Assembly (NCBI RefSeq): GCF_000272405.2
Contig: NZ_AJZM02000230.1
Coordinates: forward strand, 1 to 8,853
Length of the DNA: 8,853 nt
Reading direction: 5' to 3'
Source of the DNA: Vibrio tasmaniensis 1F-187
Lineage (GTDB): Bacteria > Pseudomonadota > Gammaproteobacteria > Enterobacterales > Vibrionaceae
A program made the position numbers and the translations under genes. Under the pieces are notes generated by a model, which was given only the letters and a program-made list of their open reading frames with translations, was not told the origin of the DNA and ran no database searches. The first letter of the stretch is position 1. Each line of letters starts with the position of its first letter. This document shows, one piece after another, positions 5,838-8,853 of this stretch.

Positions 5838-7073
5838 ATGAGAGCCTGGCTTCTTGTTGTGTTTGCGTCATTCCAGGTTAGCGCCATGTCTCTGGATGAG
5901 ACATTAAGGGTAGCTATTCAAGCGTTTGAGCTTGAAGGGAATGTGTGTTCAAAGCCGTTGGTGAAAGAACCTTCGTATTTGGCAGATGTGGGCAAAGTTG
6001 TTTTTGAACGCCCAGTATTGAGTGGGGATAAGGACACTACTTGTGCTAATTGCCATCTTGATAACAAGGCACTCACTGATGGGCTACCTTTAGCGATTGG
6101 TGTTGGAGGGATAGGTGAAGGTGAGGAGAGGTTAGCTAGTGGTGGCGCAGTTGTGCCGCGTAACGCTTTTACTCTTTTTGCTCGGGGTGATAGCCGATTC
6201 AATACGTTCTTTTGGGATGGTAAGGTTCAAGCTATTGACGGACAGATTTTTTCACCCGTTGGCGAGGGGAGCTCGTTGGGCTTTGATTCTGCGCTCGCTG
6301 TCGCGGCAGTTTTACCACTGTTGGCTCGTGACGAGTTTCTAGGGACCAGTAAACGATTCAATACCAATCGCCATGTCGACCTAGTTGAGTCACAATACTA
6401 TGCTGACAAGGTACCCGCCCAAAATACTTTCATTCAAGAAAGGTTACTCGAAAAAAATGATCCTGATGTTCGAATGCTGCTGGCCGCAATGGAGTCTGCC
6501 AACATACCTCAGGTTGACCTGACATTACCTATGGTTGGTAATGCATTGGCAAGCTTCATAAGGCAGAAGATCAGTGAGGATTGTACGCCTTCAGCTTGGG
6601 AACAATACATAAATGGCGATACGTCTTCATTGTCAAAAGAGCAAAAACGCGGTGCCATACTTTTTTATGGTAAGGCACGTTGTGCTTCTTGTCATTCTGG
6701 GGACTTAATGAGTGATATGTCATTTCATTCAATTGGTGTTCCTCAGGGAAATCAAGGTCCCCACATGTTTGGACAAGATTTTGGTCGATCACTGGTGACT
6801 CTGGACAACAGGGATAGATATGCGTTTAGAACGCCTTCATTGGTAGCGGTATCTAAAACGGCTCCATATGGACATAATGGTATTTTTCCTACATTGGAAG
6901 GGGTGGTTAAGCATCATATCAGTCCCATTTTCTACTATCGGGACCCGACAGTCTCCGATCAAATGATTCTCGATAATAATGAATCGTTGGACAGACGCAG
7001 TGAAATGCTACGCTGGATTAGAGTGGATGAAAGTGAGCTTAGTCAGTTGCTGACATTTCTGGATGCGCTGTAG
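5838..7073 (+). CDS. Hxs-associated MauG-like di-haem c-type cytochrome / peroxidase
   Basis: Exported protein of 411 residues in the cytochrome c peroxidase/MauG superfamily. A short signal peptide (1-16, cut after VSA) is followed by two covalent haem sites, CANCH at 69-73 and CASCH at 282-286. The family motifs RNAFTLF (108-114), FFWDGK (124-129) and TAPYGHNGIFPTLEGVVKHH (341-360) are present. MauG uses a high-valent di-haem state to oxidise residues of a partner protein, whereas bacterial peroxidases reduce hydrogen peroxide. The Hxs context suggests the MauG type, acting on HxsA in the periplasm. Two extra cysteines, C37 and C249, are not haem ligands and could form a disulfide. The gene follows the preceding stop with no gap (TAAATG) and has AGGGAGAGG as ribosome binding site. 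It is the last gene of the operon. Confidence 0.9.
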   Translation: MRAWLLVVFASFQVSAMSLDETLRVAIQAFELEGNVCSKPLVKEPSYLADVGKVVFERPVLSGDKDTTCANCHLDNKALTDGLPLAIGVGGIGEGEERLASGGAVVPRNAFTLFARGDSRFNTFFWDGKVQAIDGQIFSPVGEGSSLGFDSALAVAAVLPLLARDEFLGTSKRFNTNRHVDLVESQYYADKVPAQNTFIQERLLEKNDPDVRMLLAAMESANIPQVDLTLPMVGNALASFIRQKISEDCTPSAWEQYINGDTSSLSKEQKRGAILFYGKARCASCHSGDLMSDMSFHSIGVPQGNQGPHMFGQDFGRSLVTLDNRDRYAFRTPSLVAVSKTAPYGHNGIFPTLEGVVKHHISPIFYYRDPTVSDQMILDNNESLDRRSEMLRWIRVDESELSQLLTFLDAL

Positions 7074-7220
7074 AGCTAGGTTGTTATAGGGGTTACTTGC
7101 TTGGTGTAAATGAGAGGAACTGCTAACGCTTAACTCCACAATGTAAAGGTGATTGCTTGTATTCTTGTTAGTGGGTGTTCCTAATGGTATTCATCTCGGC
7201 AATAACATTACTAGTGTGTT

Positions 7221-7249
7221 TTGACTGACTCCAACAATACGATATTGTT
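7221..7249 (+). promoter_or_regulatory. Promoter with overlapping palindromic operator
   Basis: TTGACT (7221-7226) and TATTGT (7243-7248) are spaced 16 nt apart. A perfect 7-bp palindrome, AACAATA-cga-TATTGTT (7233-7249), covers the -10 box, which is where a repressor dimer would block RNA polymerase. Flanking AGTGT (7213-7217) and ACACT add weak outer symmetry. No ORF of note follows, so any product would be an RNA. Confidence 0.4.
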
Positions 7250-7255
7250 TAGTAC

Positions 7256-7417
7256 ACTATTTCCTTTATCTTTAGGCTCATCCGGGTGGGATGGTGAGCC
7301 AAATTTCTATATACATCTCGTAGTTTTACCAAGTATCTACATTACGTTAGTCATGTAGTATGGAGTTTTTTTCAAGATGGTCACTCACTAAGGACCTACT
7401 AGGGGAAGGTCTTTTGT
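7256..7417 (+). ncRNA. Candidate small RNA of about 160 nt
   Basis: The interval between the promoter at 7221-7248 and the terminator-like structure at 7390-7417 has no good ORF. It has a hairpin at 7275-7300 (GGCTCATC with GGTGAGCC, one GU pair, and a G-rich 10-nt loop). Promoter, structured 5' part and terminal hairpin with a U-rich tail are the layout of a bacterial small RNA. I do not recognise a known family, and expression is not shown by sequence alone. Confidence 0.3.
7390..7417 (+). terminator. Probable intrinsic terminator
   Basis: AAGGACCT (7390-7397) pairs with AGGTCTTT-type sequence (7407-7414) in an 8-bp stem with one GU pair and a 9-nt loop. The 3' side runs into TTTT-G-TTTT. 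It could end the candidate small RNA or, by read-through, the hxs operon. Confidence 0.5.
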
Positions 7418-8080
7418 TTTGCTTAGCGAAGTTTTTTAAATTTGAAGTAATCTATTGATTACTAATTTAGCCAGATCACTGACTCACTTTTGTCCGTGCG
7501 ACCTGAAGTCGTATGAAGCGTTGTTCACCACGCAGAGTGAACCATCTGTATCACCAGATGACCCTAAGAGCCTGAATAAAGCAGCGGCTCTGACAACGTA
7601 ACGAAGCTTGGTCGTTAGGCTGAGCGGGAGCAAAATCGTGAGAGGATGTTCCTCCTGATAACCACAAAATCGGGTGAGTGCTAGGGAGTCAATATGATGA
7701 ATGTAATGTGAATCCATTTAAGGCGCGTTATGTGATGAAACAGCGGAAGTGGTTAATACGCTGTAGCCAAAAGGTAACGAGAGTCGGAAAGAGATTGGAC
7801 AAGGCTCTTTCGTGGTCATTGTACTCTCCGCACCATTGTGGGCATCTTATGTGGACATTTTTACGCGACATACGGAACAGGGTAAGCCTGTATACCTCCC
7901 TATGGGAAAGCTACCTGTGAAGGTGGCCGATAGGTATGCAGGTAAAGGAGGTTAGAGAAAGCAAATGCCGCTTTGTAAGGAAGTGGATACAGATTTTTAT
8001 CTGGCGCGAAAGCGAGCTGACTTCTAACTGGTCTCCCGTTGCGAAAGAGTTTGAAGAACTTTATTGAAGAAGAAAAGCAA

Positions 8081-8239
8081 ATGATGATTTCGAATGAAAT
8101 TAGTGCATCTTCTTACAACGAACCGTGGTCTCTCAATTACTGAGTGCTCATTGGCGAGGTATTAAAGCTTCAAGTGCGTATCGCAAAGGTAATTAACACG
8201 AAGAGCTAATGTTGCGATCAACTTTTGGTCTCGCTCTAG
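8081..8239 (+). pseudogene. N-terminal fossil of the intron-encoded reverse transcriptase
   Basis: ATG at 8081 opens MMISNEISASS...NEPWSLNY and hits TGA at 8141-8143. The same frame continues with EVLKLQVRIAKV up to TAA at 8207-8209, then CCDQLLVSL up to TAG at 8237-8239. The LQxRIAKA-type stretch and the preceding W...N are typical of the extreme N-terminus of bacterial group II intron reverse transcriptases. All catalytic domains are missing: the sequence passes within about 50 nt into the lead-in to domain V. At least three in-frame stops plus a large internal deletion mark it as dead. Confidence 0.75.
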
Positions 8240-8290
8240 TCCTATAACGATTTAATTACTGGGTGCTTCACTGTGCCTTTGTGGAGGCTT

Positions 8291-8324
8291 GAGCCGTATG
8301 CAGTGAAAGTTGCACGTACGGTTC
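8291..8324 (+). ncRNA. Group II intron domain V
   Basis: Domain V is 34 nt long, as usual. It has a lower stem GAGCCGTA/TACGGTTC, the catalytic AGC triad at 8292-8294, a CG bulge (8315-8316) on the 3' side, an upper stem TGCAGT/GTTGCA and a GAAA tetraloop. All elements needed for catalysis are present, so the ribozyme core was not damaged when the protein was lost. Confidence 0.92.
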
Positions 8325-8391
8325 TGAGGAGGGTGGCACCTAGTAACAGGTGCCGTCTATCCGACAGAACCTTCATAGGCTGAATTTTTAC

Positions 8392-8541
8392 CCGTTGTAA
8401 TCACCAAGTCTTTCAGATCTTAATATTTTTGATAAATGCTCTGAGAAATCTAGTAATTTATTGGTAAATAATAATAGGGTGAGACAGTGGTCAGAATCAG
8501 CTCGCCGAAACTTAGCAGTGTGCTTTTAGGAAACAAAACTT
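8392..8541. other. Non-coding gap between the right repeat and the integrase
   Basis: AT-rich sequence without a supported gene. It lies directly downstream of the integrase stop codon, the place where P2-type phages and islands carry their attachment site. No direct or inverted repeat stands out within it. Confidence 0.4.
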
Positions 8542-8853
8542 TTAATTTTCCACTCTTGGAAAGACGAGTGGGTTTAAGAGGACTGCTTCACTCAAATGGT
8601 CTGGCGAAAAATGAGCATAATTCATCGTGTGCTCAATTTTTTGGTGTCCCAGAATTCGTTGCAGGACCAAAATGTTGCCGCCATTCATCATGAAATGAGA
8701 TGCAAAAGTATGACGCAGTACATGGGTTGCTTGACCGTCTGGTAGGTTAGGAAGAGCTTTTGTTAGCCAATTGTAGATCGACGGGTAACTGTAGTGGAAT
8801 AGGCGGCCATTGGTTGGTTTGTAGATCTCTTCGGCTTTGTTGCGTAATTCAGT
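8542..8853 (-). CDS. int: P2-like tyrosine recombinase (integrase), C-terminal part
   Basis: Partial gene running off the right edge; 103 residues plus TAA (8544-8542) are present, with no start codon in the window. Catalytic residues of the tyrosine recombinase fold are seen: H44 and R47 in HVLRHTFASH, H70 in ILGHQ, and the nucleophile Y79 in MNYAHFSP (numbered from the first visible codon). The first conserved Arg and the DNA-binding N-terminus lie outside. The HVLRHTFASHFMMNGG and LGHQKIEHTMNYAHFSP stretches are typical of P2-family phage integrases, which cut and rejoin DNA at attachment sites. The gene points towards the right 60-nt repeat about 150 nt away, so it may be the recombinase of the island, or belong to a prophage further right. 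Confidence 0.88.
   Translation of the reverse strand, partial: TELRNKAEEIYKPTNGRLFHYSYPSIYNWLTKALPNLPDGQATHVLRHTFASHFMMNGGNILVLQRILGHQKIEHTMNYAHFSPDHLSEAVLLNPLVFPRVEN

Larger units (their letters stand above)
7074..7461. other. Intergenic region after the hxs operon
   Basis: No protein-coding gene is supported here. A hairpin with arms TAATG-g-TATT and AATA-a-CATTA (about 7182-7210) lacks a U-tract, so no convincing terminator follows the operon immediately. The stretch 7221-7417 holds a promoter-like sequence, a hairpin and a terminator-like structure, listed separately. Confidence 0.5.
7496..8365 (+). mobile_element. Group II intron with deleted reverse transcriptase
   Basis: The 5' end is the canonical GTGCG. 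Domain V is intact (8291-8324). Domain VI follows, with the hairpin GGCACC/GGTGCC (8335-8354) and a candidate branch-point A at 8359, seven bases counted from the 3' end at GAC. Exon recognition sites match: EBS1 GGACAA (7797-7802) pairs fully with IBS1 TTGTCC (7490-7495), with two further GU pairs possible. EBS2 GTGAGT (7674-7679) pairs fully with IBS2 ACTCAC (7482-7487). These pairings indicate a IIB-type intron inserted by ordinary retrohoming. At 870 nt it is far shorter than the usual 2-3 kb because the protein in domain IV is nearly gone, so further movement or efficient splicing would need a reverse transcriptase supplied from elsewhere. Confidence 0.9.
7462..8391 (+). repeat. 60-nt repeat, right copy, split by a group II intron
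   Basis: Bases 7462-7495 and 8366-8391, joined, make a 60-nt sequence that aligns without a gap to the left copy (1549-1608), with 43 of 60 identical. The intron sits exactly between TGTCC and A in the best conserved block. The gap-free fit after removing 7496-8365 confirms both intron boundaries independently. Possible attachment site or element end. Confidence 0.6.

Noticed and set aside
7484..7920. ORFs on both strands in the 5' half of the intron
   Set aside because: They fall within the structured ribozyme domain I, including EBS1 and EBS2; open frames here are chance.
8487..8693. Plus-strand ORF of 68 codons at the right end
   Set aside because: It is antisense to the integrase, whose catalytic motifs are clear on the other strand.

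Overview
The window looks like an accessory region of a marine gammaproteobacterium, in the Vibrio, Shewanella or Photobacterium range. That is a judgement from moderate GC content, protein style, a P2-type phage integrase and the type of group II intron. No marker gene settles the genus.

Layout. (1) 1-1430, minus strand: a cysteinyl-tRNA synthetase gene (cysS) preceded by a leader with a promoter, a 29-codon leader peptide containing four consecutive Cys codons, and a strong intrinsic terminator just before the cysS ribosome binding site. This has the parts of a ribosome-mediated attenuator sensing charged tRNA-Cys. The cysS frame stops early at a TGA near the window edge. (2) 1430-2173: largely non-coding. 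It holds one copy of a 60-nt repeat, a perfect hairpin and one doubtful short ORF. (3) 2174-7073, plus strand: six tightly packed genes forming a His-Xaa-Ser (Hxs) system. They are hxsD (small protein with the LLNDYxLRE signature), hxsB and hxsC (two radical SAM proteins), hxsA (exported protein with tandem His-Xaa-Ser units and a peptidoglycan-binding-like domain), a small membrane protein, and an exported di-haem MauG/cytochrome c peroxidase-like protein. (4) 7074-7461: non-coding, with a promoter overlapped by a perfect palindrome, a hairpin and a terminator-like structure, possibly a small RNA gene. (5) 7496-8365: an 870-nt group II intron with a well-preserved ribozyme (domain V, branch-point A, EBS1/EBS2 matching IBS1/IBS2), but its reverse transcriptase is reduced to a broken N-terminal fossil. 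It sits inside the second copy of the 60-nt repeat. (6) 8542-8853, minus strand: the C-terminal 103 residues of a P2-like tyrosine integrase running off the right edge.

How it fits together. The working model, inferred from family knowledge and gene order, is that HxsB and HxsC modify HxsA in the cytoplasm with HxsD as a small partner. HxsA is then exported, and the MauG-like enzyme and the membrane protein act on or with it in the envelope. The two 60-nt repeats flank the operon in direct orientation, which together with the integrase suggests the operon travels as a cargo island. The novel parts I would check first are the Cys-codon attenuator of cysS and the intron-split repeat.
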